From Planctomycetota bacterium (GTDB lineage Bacteria; Planctomycetota; UBA8742; UBA2392): 56,466 nt of DNA. The notes below the pieces were generated by a model. It was not told the DNA's origin. It was given only the letters and a program-made list of their open reading frames with translations, and did no database searches. How positions within the stretch are numbered: the stretch's first letter is position 1; every line of letters starts with the position of its first letter. Location of the stretch: contig JADLAK010000067.1 of NCBI GenBank assembly GCA_020848275.1, positions 1 through 56,466 of the forward strand. Reading direction: 5' to 3'. Below are positions 8,086 to 16,201 of this stretch, piece by piece. The translations under genes were made by a program, and so were the position numbers.

Positions 8086-9264
8086 TTAGAACGACAACCC
8101 TGCGAACAACTGGTACTGGCCGTTGGCGTAGCCGCGATTGTCGAAGTCGCTTGCGCGGCGGTCGAAATCAGCCCTGACGCCGACATAAAGCTTCCAGATC
8201 ACGTTGGCGCGGACTTCCGCCCAGATGCCGAACAAACGCTCAAAGGTCGTCTCACCTTCGCCGATGTCGTTGAAGTCTACGGCGTCAGTGTATTCGCGCG
8301 ACCAGCCTTTGACGCCGACCGTCACGCGCACCATAACGATGTTGAACAAGGCCGCGGCGTCAAAACCATACTGCCAGTAACGCTGGAAGCCCTGTGCGCT
8401 GTCGTCCTGCCGGCGCAGATATACGTTGGCGACCATGCCAAACAGCGAACCGATTCTCGTACGAATCTCGACCGCGAGCTTGCCCTTGAGCAACTGCAGC
8501 TTGTCTTCACCGCTGAAAGAACCGTCGTCGTTCTGGTCAAAGGCGTCGCGGAACCAGTCGTACTCGCCGCGGATGTAGGGTTTGATCTGCAGGAATTCCC
8601 AGAAGCGCATCCACAGGCCGAAGTCGAAGCCGATTTCCCAGTAGTCGGCGCTGGTGTCGAGGTTTTCTTCACTGAAATCGCTGTTGCTGCCGAACACCCC
8701 GAGCTCAAGCCCGAAGTAGTCGGTAGCCGCGTAGGCAAAATGCGCGCGACCGACAATCGCGCCGCGGCGGACCTTGTCGAAGCGCAGGATCGGGCCCGTG
8801 AGTTCGTAGTACGTGGGCTCCTGCCAGACCAGGTCGGCGCTGACGCCAAAGCCGATTTCGCCGCCCTTGCGCGCCTGCTTGCGCACAAAACCGCCGGCAT
8901 TGAGCTGGAACAGGATATCGTTGTCGGCGTCGAACAGGATGCGGCCCGCGGCATTGCCGCGAACGCCGACTTCGACCAGCCCAAGGTTCACGCCAAAAAA
9001 CGCCGCGGCCACGGAATCAAGGAAGCCGCTGGTTTCCTTGTGGCGGTCGACATTCAGCACGTTGTCGTCAATACCGATGGAAAGGACGGTCCAGTCCAGC
9101 CCGAAACCTGTGCGGTCCTGGCCAAGTTCGAGTTTTCCTTCCTTCTGGAATATCGGCGAACCCTTGATGACCATGTCTTCGATGTTGCCGTCAATACGGT
9201 CTTGCGCCGCCAACGGAGCCGCCAGCAGCGTCAAAGCCGCCAACCACAACATGCGCTTGCCCAT
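8086..9264 (-). CDS. putative outer-membrane β-barrel protein
   Basis: This 392-residue precursor has a signal peptide (MGKRMLWLAALTLLAAPLAA, cleavage likely before QDRI) and a mature chain of alternating hydrophobic and polar strands. Aromatic residues recur (YWEIGFDFGLWMRFW, YWQYGFDAAALF). It ends in ...QLFAGLSF, with the terminal Phe used by the Bam machinery. Acidic loops (DQNDDGSFSGEDK, DFNDIGEGE) would face outward. I chose ATG 9264 because GGAG lies 8-10 bases upstream; seven more residues are possible at 9285. No substrate-specific family is recognised. Being first in an operon with a kinase and σ54 activator suggests a regulated porin or surface sensor, which is inference. Confidence 0.78.
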   Translation of the reverse strand: MGKRMLWLAALTLLAAPLAAQDRIDGNIEDMVIKGSPIFQKEGKLELGQDRTGFGLDWTVLSIGIDDNVLNVDRHKETSGFLDSVAAAFFGVNLGLVEVGVRGNAAGRILFDADNDILFQLNAGGFVRKQARKGGEIGFGVSADLVWQEPTYYELTGPILRFDKVRRGAIVGRAHFAYAATDYFGLELGVFGSNSDFSEENLDTSADYWEIGFDFGLWMRFWEFLQIKPYIRGEYDWFRDAFDQNDDGSFSGEDKLQLLKGKLAVEIRTRIGSLFGMVANVYLRRQDDSAQGFQRYWQYGFDAAALFNIVMVRVTVGVKGWSREYTDAVDFNDIGEGETTFERLFGIWAEVRANVIWKLYVGVRADFDRRASDFDNRGYANGQYQLFAGLSF

Positions 9265-9938
9265 GTCTGCCCTCCAAAGAATCAATCAGTGAGCGAAGTA
9301 AGAAAGGGTAAAGATCGCGGGATGAAGTGACAATGAGAATAGAAGGCGGGCTCGAAGCGCTGCCGGTTTGTTGGCACTCGGCAGTCCGTTGTCAGTGATC
9401 CGCGGTCGGCAGCCGGACACCCAGTTGGAGTGCTCTCGTCGCTGGCCGTTACCGACAACTGATGGCTGACAACTGACTACCGGAAAACACAGTGGCAGCC
9501 GACAGTGGGGCCATACTGCCGGCTGCCTTTCTTTGTTGCCTGAGAAACCGTTTCCCAGACGAAAAGTAATAAAGCAGTCGCCGTGCCAATTGGCGTGGCG
9601 CGCACGCCAATCGTCGCAACTTGGCCTGTGAAGCCGCTTTACGGGTGGTTGATAGTTCAAAAGTCGAGGCGCAAACTGCCAGTGCCAGTACAGAAGTGCC
9701 AGTTTTGGCGCAGGGGATTTGGCAGCTTCCAACACTGGCATCGGCTTGTAATCGGATTGGTTGTAACGAGGTGGGTTGGTGATCAGGGATCGGTACGGCG
9801 CTTGTTGGACCGGGCGCATAGGTGACATCCGCCGGTCCTGATCGCTCGGTAGTCACGATTAAACGGCTACTGACTCGGTGCTCTGTTCTGCTAAGATGCG
9901 CGGTCCGCATTTAAGCGGCATCGCATCCAGGAGCGTTC
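9265..9938. other. gene-free spacer between divergent operons
   Basis: This 674-bp region separates the outer-membrane protein operon (left) from the XPB operon (right). The only long reading frame, on the minus strand (9286-9828), is Pro/Arg/Trp/His-rich, crosses an inverted repeat and has no start signals, so I do not call it. The region contains a word-type hairpin (9378-9483), a cluster of TGCCAG/CTGGCA words (about 9680-9745) and TAAGAT at 9893-9898, a possible -10 for the helicase. No σ54 promoter with proper GG-N10-GC spacing was found by eye. Confidence 0.6.
9378..9483. repeat. word-type hairpin C1
   Basis: The left arm holds GGCAGTCCGTTGTCAG and GGTCGGCAG. The right arm holds the complementary words CCGACAACTGATGG and CTGACAACTGACTACC. 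It shares the GTTGTC(A/G)G word with the hairpin at 51104-51174. Confidence 0.55.
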
Positions 9939-11663
9939 GTGTCCACCAAACAAGGTCCTGTCATCGTCCAGGCCGACCGCAGCATCCTGCTGGAGGTCGC
10001 CCACCCCGACTACGAAGCCGCCCGCGATGCGCTCGCCGCATTTGCCGAACTCGTCAAGAGTCCCGAGCACATCCACACCTACCGCATCACGCCGCTGTCG
10101 CTGTGGAACGCCGCGGCCTCGGGCGTAACGGTCAAGGACGTGCTGGCAAACCTGGAAAAGTACTCGCGCTACGACGTGCCCGAGGTCGTCGAAAGCGAGA
10201 TCGTCGAGTACATGGGCCGCTACGGCCGCCTGACGCTTCGCCTCGAAGACGGCCGATACGTGCTTCATTCCACCGACCCGCTGCTGCTTAAACAGGTCAC
10301 GCGCCACAAGACCGCCGCACAGTACTTCGGCGAACAACTTGACGACCACCACATCGTGATCGCGCCGGGGGCGCGCGGCTACGTCAAGCAGGCGCTGGTG
10401 AAGATCGGCTTTCCCGTCGACGACCTGGCGGGCTACACCGCGGGCAAGGCGCTGCAGGTCGTAATGCGGTCGGAAGCCGTCACGGGCCGTGACTTCAATC
10501 TGCGCAAATACCAGAAGGAAGCCAGCGAGGTCTTTTATGCCGGCGGCGGCGTCAAGGGTGGCTCGGGGGCGATCGTGCTGCCTTGCGGCGCGGGCAAGAC
10601 CATCGTCGGCATCGCAGCCATGAGTTTAGTAAAGGCTCACACGTTGATCCTGACCGCGAACGTGGTCGCTGTCCGCCAATGGATTCGCGAATTGCTCGAC
10701 AAGACCACGCTGACGCCCGACGACGTCGGCGAGTACACAGGTGAAAACAAGAACATCCGGCCTGTGACGGTCGCGACCTACCAGATCGTGACGTACCGCA
10801 AGCGCAAGTCCGACGAATTCCCCCACTTCGAACTCTTCAGCAAGGGCGACTGGGGTTTAATCATTTACGACGAAGTGCACTTGCTGCCCGCGCCGGTGTT
10901 CCGTGCGACCGCCGAAATCCAGTCGCGCCGCCGTCTCGGCCTCACTGCCACGCTTGTCCGTGAGGATGGCCTCGAGGAAGACGTATTCAGCCTAGTCGGC
11001 CCCAAGCGTTACGACGTACCGTGGCGTGTGCTCGAAAAGCAGGGCTGGATCGCCAGCGCCGACTGCACGGAAGTGCGCGTCGAGATGCCCGGAGAGCAGC
11101 GCCTGCCCTATGCGACGGCCGACCTGCGCGAACAATATCGCCTCGCGGCCGAGAACCCGCGCAAGCTGGATGTGCTCGAAGCCCTGTTGAAGCTGCACAA
11201 GGACGACCACGTGCTGGTGATCGCGCAATACCTCGACCAGTTGCACGAGATTTCCAAGCGCTTCAACATCCCGCTGATCGAGGGCAAGACCCCCACCAAG
11301 CGCCGCGAAGAACTCTACCAGCAGTTCCGCGAGGGCAAGCTCAGCCCGCTGCTCGTCAGCAAGGTCGGCAACTTTGCCGTCGACCTGCCCGAGGCCAACG
11401 TGCTCGTGCAGTTGTCCGGCACCTTCGGCAGCCGCCAGGAAGAGGCGCAGCGCCTTGGCCGCATCCTGCGGCCGTCCGGCGACAACCTCGCGCACTTCTA
11501 CACACTGGTGACGCGCGAGACCCGCGACCAGGACTTCGGCGCCAAGCGCCAGTTGTTCCTGGTCGAGCAGGGTTACCACTATCGCGTCGTCGAGGCCGAC
11601 GACGTGGTCGAAGGCCGCATGAGCGTCAAACGGGCGCCGGAGCCAATTACTTCGGAGAGATAG
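9939..11663 (+). CDS. XPB/Ssl2-type superfamily 2 DNA helicase
   Basis: This 574-residue ATP-dependent helicase or translocase belongs to the bacterial XPB (ERCC3/Rad25) group. Residues 1-180 form a helicase-associated/damage-recognition-like region. RecA domain 1 has Walker A LPCGAGKT (214-221), DEVH (311-314) and GLTAT followed by Arg341-Glu342-Asp343, the RED motif that marks XPB. RecA domain 2 has SKVGNFAVDLPEANV and motif VI QRLGRILRPS (504-513). The start is GTG 9939, with AGGAG six bases upstream. XPB works in repair and transcription-linked unwinding in eukaryotes and archaea; its bacterial role is poorly known. Two genes follow, the last encoding a PF13625-like partner, as beside mycobacterial XPB from memory. 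Confidence 0.93.
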   Translation: MSTKQGPVIVQADRSILLEVAHPDYEAARDALAAFAELVKSPEHIHTYRITPLSLWNAAASGVTVKDVLANLEKYSRYDVPEVVESEIVEYMGRYGRLTLRLEDGRYVLHSTDPLLLKQVTRHKTAAQYFGEQLDDHHIVIAPGARGYVKQALVKIGFPVDDLAGYTAGKALQVVMRSEAVTGRDFNLRKYQKEASEVFYAGGGVKGGSGAIVLPCGAGKTIVGIAAMSLVKAHTLILTANVVAVRQWIRELLDKTTLTPDDVGEYTGENKNIRPVTVATYQIVTYRKRKSDEFPHFELFSKGDWGLIIYDEVHLLPAPVFRATAEIQSRRRLGLTATLVREDGLEEDVFSLVGPKRYDVPWRVLEKQGWIASADCTEVRVEMPGEQRLPYATADLREQYRLAAENPRKLDVLEALLKLHKDDHVLVIAQYLDQLHEISKRFNIPLIEGKTPTKRREELYQQFREGKLSPLLVSKVGNFAVDLPEANVLVQLSGTFGSRQEEAQRLGRILRPSGDNLAHFYTLVTRETRDQDFGAKRQLFLVEQGYHYRVVEADDVVEGRMSVKRAPEPITSER

Positions 11664-11728
11664 AGTTTGGAGAGATGGAGAGTCGGAGAAAAGCACTGTT
11701 GCGATCTCTCCAACTCTCAAACGCTCCA
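11651..11728. repeat. word-type hairpin C2
   Basis: The left arm repeats GGAGAGA and GGAGAGT words (TTTGGAGAGATGGAGAGTC). The right arm is GATCTCTCCAACTCTCAAAC. It overlaps the last codons of the helicase gene and ends 18 bp before the next start. Confidence 0.6.
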
Positions 11729-11746
11729 GCACGCAAGGCACAACAA

Positions 11747-11944
11747 ATGAAATTTCATGCCCATGTCGGCGTCGTGGAAACGCGCGACGAACAGACGCTG
11801 AACGAAGTACTCGTCATCGCCAAGATGGAGGGCAAGCTGCTTGCGCGCCTTGCCCCCAACCTCGCGGTGCTCGAGGTCGACGACGCCCGCGAAGTGCTTG
11901 AGACCCTCGAGAAACTCGGCAAACATCCGAAGGTGATGCGTTGA
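11747..11944 (+). CDS. small protein of unknown function between XPB and its partner
   Basis: The 65-residue reading frame begins MKFHAHVGVVETRDEQ and ends KLGKHPKVMR. It alternates predicted strands (KFHAHVGVVE, LLARLAPNLAVLEV) with helices (DEQTLNEVLVIAKM, DDAREVLETLEKL), so a small α/β fold is plausible. No Cys, catalytic motif, signal peptide or membrane span is visible, and I do not recognise a family. Evidence that it is real: its stop TGA overlaps the TTG start of the next gene (TTGA), its codon use is GC3-rich like its neighbours, and it lies inside an XPB operon. The Shine-Dalgarno is weak (AAGGCACAACAA before ATG). It could be a cofactor or regulator of the helicase pair. Confidence 0.65.
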   Translation: MKFHAHVGVVETRDEQTLNEVLVIAKMEGKLLARLAPNLAVLEVDDAREVLETLEKLGKHPKVMR

Positions 11945-13641
11945 ACCCCGCCACCGCCAAGCGAGCATGCAACTATCGCACGGGTGAAGCCGACCTGTTG
12001 AGCGTGCTGGAGATCGTAATTGCGCAGCAGCCGCGCGTGCTCAAGGGCGGCCAGCCTAATCTGACGTTCTTCCGCGCCGCCAACGAAGCCCTGATTTCTC
12101 CCGACGACGAACAGGGCGCCGCGGGTTTTGTGCAGGTCGAGTTCTGGCTGGCGCTGGCGCGCAGCGCGGGGTTGACCGCGATCGTGGAAGGCAGCCTCGC
12201 CGTCACGGCCAAGGCCGACGCGTTCTGGAGTCTCCCCGCAGACCAGCGCCGCGAGCGCCTGCAGCAGGCGTGGCTGGCCGCGGGCGACGTCAGCGAATTC
12301 GCGCTGACGCCTGAAATCGAACTGCCCGGCATGCGCAAGACGCGCACCGTCGACGTGCTGTCGGACGTCCCGCTGCCCGCGAAGCTGATTGCCGCTCGCA
12401 AGGCGATCCTGCGTCACATCCAGGCGATCAAGACCGAACTCGCGCTGCCGAAGTTCTGCATGCAGATGGAGGAAAACGCGCGCGACCTGTTCATCGACCA
12501 CTCCGACGACAAAAGCTGGCGGCAGGTCTACTATCGCGGCATCCGCGAGCGCGGCGGCAACGAAGACATCGAACGCGCCGGCGCCTGGCAGCGCGTCGAG
12601 GGCAGCGTGATCCGGCTGGTCTGCGAAATGATCCTGCCCAACCTCGGGCTCGCGGCTTACGACGCCGCACGCGGCGTGATCGAGCCGCCCGCGGAACTTC
12701 CGCCGACTCAGCCGGCGGAAGTCGTGGTGCAGCCCAACTTCGAGGTGGTGGCGCTGGGTGAAGGCGGCGACGCCTCGGCCCTGTGGAAACTGGCGCGCAT
12801 CTCGGCGCCGGCGCCCGCACGCCGCGTGCGCAAATACGTGCTTCAGCGCGGCCGTTTTGCAAATGCGCTCGCGCGCGGTTTTGGCCCCGAAGAACTTATC
12901 ACTTTCGTCGCGTCGCTTTCGCGCACGCCGTTGCCGCAGAACGTGCGCTACGCACTGCAGGATTGGGGCCAGAGCACCGAGAGCATTCGCATCTGGCCGG
13001 ACGCGCTGCTGATCGAGGCCGAGGGCGTCGAGGATCTCGCAACCACGCTGCCGCGAGCGCTGGCCGACAAGCTGCAACTCGGCGTGTTGCCGGGGGGCCA
13101 CCGGGCCTGTCCTATGCCCGAGATCGCGCAACTGCGCCCGAACCTGCCGCCACGCAAGCAGTTGTTCGATTATTCGCGCCAGTTGCCGCGCGTGCTGTTC
13201 CCGGCGCAGGGGCTGGTGATCAACGCGCCGCGTGAGACGCTGCACTTCCGCGCGCGGCGGCTGCTCGAACTCCTGACGGCGCAGGAGAGCGCCGACCGCT
13301 ACGCGCTCGACGCGGCGAAGGTCGCCGACACGGCGGGCAAACTTGGCGCCGGCGACGTGCGCCAGCGCTTCGAGGCCGCGCTGGCCGAAGACGCGGGCAG
13401 CGCGTTGAACCTGGCGCTGCGGTCGTGGACGGGGGAATTCGGCAGCGTGTTTGCCGGGCCCGCTGAAATCTTGGTTTGCGAAAACCTCGACCAGGCGCGC
13501 GCGCTGGCGAGCCTGCCGGAATTCAGCGCATGGGTTGAACGCAGCCTCTCACCCACGGCTTACGTGTTGAAGGCGGGTTCGTCCGACAAAGTCTGGGCCG
13601 TGCTGACAAAACTCGGCGTGAAACCCAGGAAGGGCAAGTAG
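11941..13641 (+). CDS. XPB-partner protein with PF13625-like domain
   Basis: This 566-residue protein resembles the large protein encoded beside XPB in actinobacteria, whose C-terminal region has the 'helicase C-terminal/XPB N-terminal-like' domain. Residues about 255-345 carry the recognisable part (VVVQPNFEVVALGEGGDAS, then RGRFANALARGFGPEELITF and PLPQNVRYALQDWG). The N-terminal 250 residues look helical, and the C-terminal 200 include a DNA-binding-like Arg-rich stretch and a winged-helix-like end (SDKVWAVLTKLGVKPRKGK). It lacks helicase motifs, so it is not itself an ATPase. The start is TTG 11941, overlapping the previous stop by 4 bp, which is a strong sign of translational coupling. 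A repair or transcription-coupled role with XPB is inferred from context. Confidence 0.82.
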   Translation: MNPATAKRACNYRTGEADLLSVLEIVIAQQPRVLKGGQPNLTFFRAANEALISPDDEQGAAGFVQVEFWLALARSAGLTAIVEGSLAVTAKADAFWSLPADQRRERLQQAWLAAGDVSEFALTPEIELPGMRKTRTVDVLSDVPLPAKLIAARKAILRHIQAIKTELALPKFCMQMEENARDLFIDHSDDKSWRQVYYRGIRERGGNEDIERAGAWQRVEGSVIRLVCEMILPNLGLAAYDAARGVIEPPAELPPTQPAEVVVQPNFEVVALGEGGDASALWKLARISAPAPARRVRKYVLQRGRFANALARGFGPEELITFVASLSRTPLPQNVRYALQDWGQSTESIRIWPDALLIEAEGVEDLATTLPRALADKLQLGVLPGGHRACPMPEIAQLRPNLPPRKQLFDYSRQLPRVLFPAQGLVINAPRETLHFRARRLLELLTAQESADRYALDAAKVADTAGKLGAGDVRQRFEAALAEDAGSALNLALRSWTGEFGSVFAGPAEILVCENLDQARALASLPEFSAWVERSLSPTAYVLKAGSSDKVWAVLTKLGVKPRKGK

Positions 13642-13643
13642 TT

Positions 13644-13724
13644 GTTGTGGCGGGGGTCTCCAGACCCCTGCACGCAACTGAGAATCTGTTTCAACTTAGT
13701 ACTGGGGCCTGGAGGCCCCAGCCG
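13644..13724. repeat. GTTGTGGC...CCCCAGCC repeat (family F, copy 2), possible terminator
   Basis: Starts GTTGTGGCGGGGGTCTCC and ends GGCCCCAGCCGCG. It contains two hairpins, GGGGTCT/AGACCCC (13653-13668) and CTGGGGCCT/AGGCCCCAG (13702-13721). It fills the gap between the XPB operon and the lipoprotein gene. Neither hairpin is followed by a T-tract. Confidence 0.5.
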
Positions 13725-13734
13725 CGAGTGAATC

Positions 13735-15108
13735 TTGCGCTACTGTCCGCTTATCCTGCTTTGCCTGTTGCTTGCGTCCTGCGTGGCGCCCGATCCGCTT
13801 GAGGCTCCCGAAGGCGACAAGGCCGCGGAACTCGTTGCGCGCCTGAAAGATCATCCCACCGACGTCGAAGCCTCGGCTGACCTGCTGCGCATCCAGATGG
13901 AGCGCTCCGACGCCGAAGGCGCACGCCTGACCGTCGAGCACACGATGTTCCATTGCTCGGGCGATTTCCGCGCCTACTTGCTTGCCGCGCAATACCACCG
14001 CTGGCAGCTCGACCTGCTGACGGCCGAAAAGGAGCTCCGCAAGGCGCGTGAACTCGTGCCGCTGCGCGTCGAGCCGCGTGTCGCGCTCGCGGCGCTCTAC
14101 CGCGACGCCGCGCTCGACACCGACGAACTGATCCAGCGCGAAGCCGCCGTGCAACTCGCCGATGACGCCACGCGCGCCGAACTTCTGCTCGACCTCATCT
14201 ATACGCGCGCAACGGGCGGCCAGGCGCAAAGGGCGCTCGATCAAGCCAGGGCGCTCGCCAACAGCGCCGCGCCGTCACTTGTGCGCTGCCGCGCGTGGCT
14301 GTTGATCAGCGAACTCGCGCTGGACGCGAGCGACGAAACCTCCGCGGTCGCAGCCCTCCTGGAAGCGCGCAAACTCGAGCCCCGCGACCGCTCCGTCGTT
14401 CGCTTCGCCGCACGCCTGGCGGCGGCGCTGGCCAACCCCGCGCCGCTGCGCGCGATGTTTGAGGACGTGCTGGCCAAACAGGAAGACCCGGAGGCGCGTT
14501 TTGGCGCGCTGTTCGGCCTCTGGACAACCGACGTCTGTCTCGCCCTGCGCGCTGAAAAAGACGCGTTTTCCAAAGAGATCGAAGCGACGTGGTTGCGGCT
14601 GCTCGAGATCGACGAAGGCCAGCCCGACGCGCTCTCGCGCCGCTACCTGCTGATCAGCCTCCATGAACACCGCAAGCCCGAGGCCGAGCGCATCAAGCAG
14701 CGCCTCGAGCAACTGGGTTTTGGCGCGCCCGCGACGGCCTCAAGTGCGGCGGCGCTGGTGCGCCTGTGGCGGGCCGAAGACTGCCTGCGGCTGGGCGCGG
14801 CGCACCCGTGTTTGGCGGAACTCGACCAGCTCATGCCGCGCGAGCCGCGCATGCCCGCGCTGAAGCTGCTGCGCGCAACAGGGTTGTTCGTGACGCGCCA
14901 GGACGCCGCTTGCATCGAGTACATCAACGGTTTGCTGGCCGAGACGCAGGGCAAGGGCGACGAACTGATCGCGATGAAACGGCAGATCCAGTTGCGCCAG
15001 GGCAAGGCCATCGAGCTGGTGCGCGAACTCGAGGGCAGCGAGCCGACCTCGCAGAACGATATCTGGGTTCTCGCCGTCGCGCGCTTTCACACCTACCGGG
15101 TTAAGTAG
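13735..15108 (+). CDS. TPR-like lipoprotein
   Basis: This 457-residue predicted lipoprotein has a very short signal sequence (MRYCPLILLCLLL) with lipobox LASC (Cys16). The remainder is almost wholly helical and rich in Ala/Leu/Arg/Glu. Repeated pairs of helices about 34 residues apart (LVARLKDHPTDVEASADLLRI and similar at about 75-110, 195-225 and 375-405) suggest degenerate tetratricopeptide repeats. TTG 13735 is the only usable start: an in-frame TGA lies two codons upstream. It would sit in the periplasm or outer membrane as a scaffold. The link to the XPB genes is only by position; hairpins and 93 bp separate them. Confidence 0.75.
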   Translation: MRYCPLILLCLLLASCVAPDPLEAPEGDKAAELVARLKDHPTDVEASADLLRIQMERSDAEGARLTVEHTMFHCSGDFRAYLLAAQYHRWQLDLLTAEKELRKARELVPLRVEPRVALAALYRDAALDTDELIQREAAVQLADDATRAELLLDLIYTRATGGQAQRALDQARALANSAAPSLVRCRAWLLISELALDASDETSAVAALLEARKLEPRDRSVVRFAARLAAALANPAPLRAMFEDVLAKQEDPEARFGALFGLWTTDVCLALRAEKDAFSKEIEATWLRLLEIDEGQPDALSRRYLLISLHEHRKPEAERIKQRLEQLGFGAPATASSAAALVRLWRAEDCLRLGAAHPCLAELDQLMPREPRMPALKLLRATGLFVTRQDAACIEYINGLLAETQGKGDELIAMKRQIQLRQGKAIELVRELEGSEPTSQNDIWVLAVARFHTYRVK

Positions 15109-15119
15109 GGCCGCGGCAT

Positions 15120-15145
15120 GCGGACACGCTGCCGCGTGCCCCTAC
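15120..15145 (-). repeat. stop-adjacent REP hairpin A1
   Basis: A copy of the element whose minus-strand reading is GTAGGGGCACGCGGCAGCG followed by TGTCCGC. It overlaps the yraN stop codon by 4 bp and lies between converging genes. Confidence 0.75.
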
Positions 15146-15615
15146 CTCTTCTTCAATATCCCCGCGTCGAACGCGTCCGCAAATCGTTCGGCCTTCACCG
15201 GCTCGCCCGCCGCATTCACCCAGACGCCGACGATATCGAAGCGAACGGGCTCGCGGTCGAGCTGCCGACGTTTCAAGAGCCGGCGCGCGGTGTTGATGAC
15301 TTGGCGTTTCTTGGCGCCGCGCACGGTGTCGCGCGGGTCAAGCGGACTGCCTTCGCTGCGCGAGCGCACCTCAACCACGACGATGCCGTCAAAGCCGTTT
15401 TGACGCCCGACGAGGTCGAGCTCGCCGCGGCTGTCCGAGAGATTGCGTTCGATGAGTGAAAAACCTTCGCGCTGCAACTGGGCGAGCGCAAACAACTCGG
15501 CCTTGTCGCCCGCCATGCGCTGAGGCGAGCCTTTTATGTGGGGCTTACGCCTGCCGCGCTGAAGCACGTTCAGGCAGTAATCGGTCACGGCAAAGAACAG
15601 GTCGACGACAAACAT
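15142..15615 (-). CDS. yraN: YraN/UPF0102 family protein
   Basis: This 157-residue protein has a restriction-endonuclease-like (Holliday-junction-resolvase-type) fold in its family. Conserved elements are GDKAELFALAQLQREGF (about 36-52), ERNLSDSRGELDLV with the acidic GELD (about 57-69), and VVVEVRSRS (about 79-87), the ExK-like catalytic strand with Arg in place of the usual Lys. Residues 1-35 are an extra N-terminus; an internal start at Met34 (MAGDKAEL) would give the normal size of about 124. It follows rplS by 63 bp with a hairpin between. trmD-rplS-(rnhB)-yraN is a common bacterial order. The cellular function is unsettled. Confidence 0.88.
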   Translation of the reverse strand: MFVVDLFFAVTDYCLNVLQRGRRKPHIKGSPQRMAGDKAELFALAQLQREGFSLIERNLSDSRGELDLVGRQNGFDGIVVVEVRSRSEGSPLDPRDTVRGAKKRQVINTARRLLKRRQLDREPVRFDIVGVWVNAAGEPVKAERFADAFDAGILKKR

Positions 15616-15630
15616 ACCCCGATCATAGAC

Positions 15631-15656
15631 AAACCCCGCGCGTTGGCGCGGGGTTT
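15631..15656 (-). terminator. intrinsic terminator after rplS
   Basis: A perfect 11-bp stem (AAACCCCGCGC with its complement) has a 4-nt loop. On the minus strand the stem ends GGGGTTTGTCT, a short T-rich tail. It lies 23 bp past the rplS stop and ends the 38-kb translation block, apart from yraN. Confidence 0.75.
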
Positions 15657-15678
15657 GAAGGATCGCACCAACAACAAC

Positions 15679-16146
15679 TTACGCCTTGGCGCCGGCGGGT
15701 TCCGCCTGTTTGGCCTCGGCCTTGGCGGGCTCCGCGGCGGCCGACTTGCCCGCGCGCAGGATGTTGCGGTCTTCGTCGAGCTTGCCGACGTGGCCCGCGT
15801 TGAGCAGTTCCTTGACGCGCGTCGCCTTGCCCACGCGCTTGCGCAGGTAGTACAGCTTGGCGCGGCGCACATCGCCGGCGCGCTTGACGTCGATGCTGAC
15901 GATGTTGGGGCTGTGTAGCGGGAAGATACGCTCCACGCCTTCACCCTCAACGATGCGCCGGACGGTGAAGGTCTCGCGCAGGCCCGTGCCCTTGCGGGCA
16001 ATCACGATGCCGTTGAAGGTCTGGACGCGTTCCTTGTCGCCTTCCTTGATTCGCACGCCCACATCAACGGTGTCGCCCACGTTGAACTTGGGAATGTTCG
16101 TTTTCTTGATGTCCTGACGTTCGTACTTCAGTGCAAATCCGCTCAT
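15679..16146 (-). CDS. rplS: 50S ribosomal protein L19
   Basis: This 155-residue L19 lies at the 30S-50S interface. Family signatures are [52 protein letters not shown] and [17 protein letters not shown], broken here only by normal variation. ATG 16146 follows GGGAGG; the upstream codons are REP sequence. Residues from about 133 form an extra Ala/Glu/Lys tail ([20 protein letters not shown]) beyond the usual 115-120-residue protein, like tails on other ribosomal proteins here. It follows trmD, the order seen in the rpsP-rimM-trmD-rplS operon of other bacteria. Confidence 0.97.
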   Translation of the reverse strand: MSGFALKYERQDIKKTNIPKFNVGDTVDVGVRIKEGDKERVQTFNGIVIARKGTGLRETFTVRRIVEGEGVERIFPLHSPNIVSIDVKRAGDVRRAKLYYLRKRVGKATRVKELLNAGHVGKLDEDRNILRAGKSAAAEPAKAEAKQAEPAGAKA

Positions 16147-16171
16147 GACAGCCTCCCGTACTTTCTGCTTT

Positions 16172-16197
16172 GCGGACACGCTGCCGCGTGTCCCTAC
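16172..16197 (-). repeat. stop-adjacent REP hairpin A2
   Basis: The minus strand reads GTAGGGACACGCGGCAGCG then TGTCCGC: 8-bp stem GGACACGC/GCGTGTCC, 4-nt loop. It starts 4 nt after the trmD stop. Confidence 0.8.
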
Positions 16198-16201
16198 GGC
16201 A

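Noticed and set aside
9700..9745. Possible σ54 promoter (TGGCAC...TTTGC on the minus strand)
   Set aside because: There are 12 rather than 10 bases between the GG and GC dinucleotides, so it does not fit the -24/-12 rule.
9286..9828. 180-codon open frame on the minus strand in the divergent spacer
   Set aside because: Pro/Arg/Trp/His-rich sequence without domain features or a Shine-Dalgarno; it crosses a word-type inverted repeat. Judged non-coding.
11021..11746. Upstream in-frame extension of the 65-residue protein gene
   Set aside because: This part is an alternative frame inside the helicase gene; the protein proper begins at ATG 11747.
11755..13245. 496-codon minus-strand frame opposite the XPB partner
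   Set aside because: Its Arg/Gln/His/Ala bias is typical of antisense frames in GC-rich DNA; the + strand gene has domain support and translational coupling.
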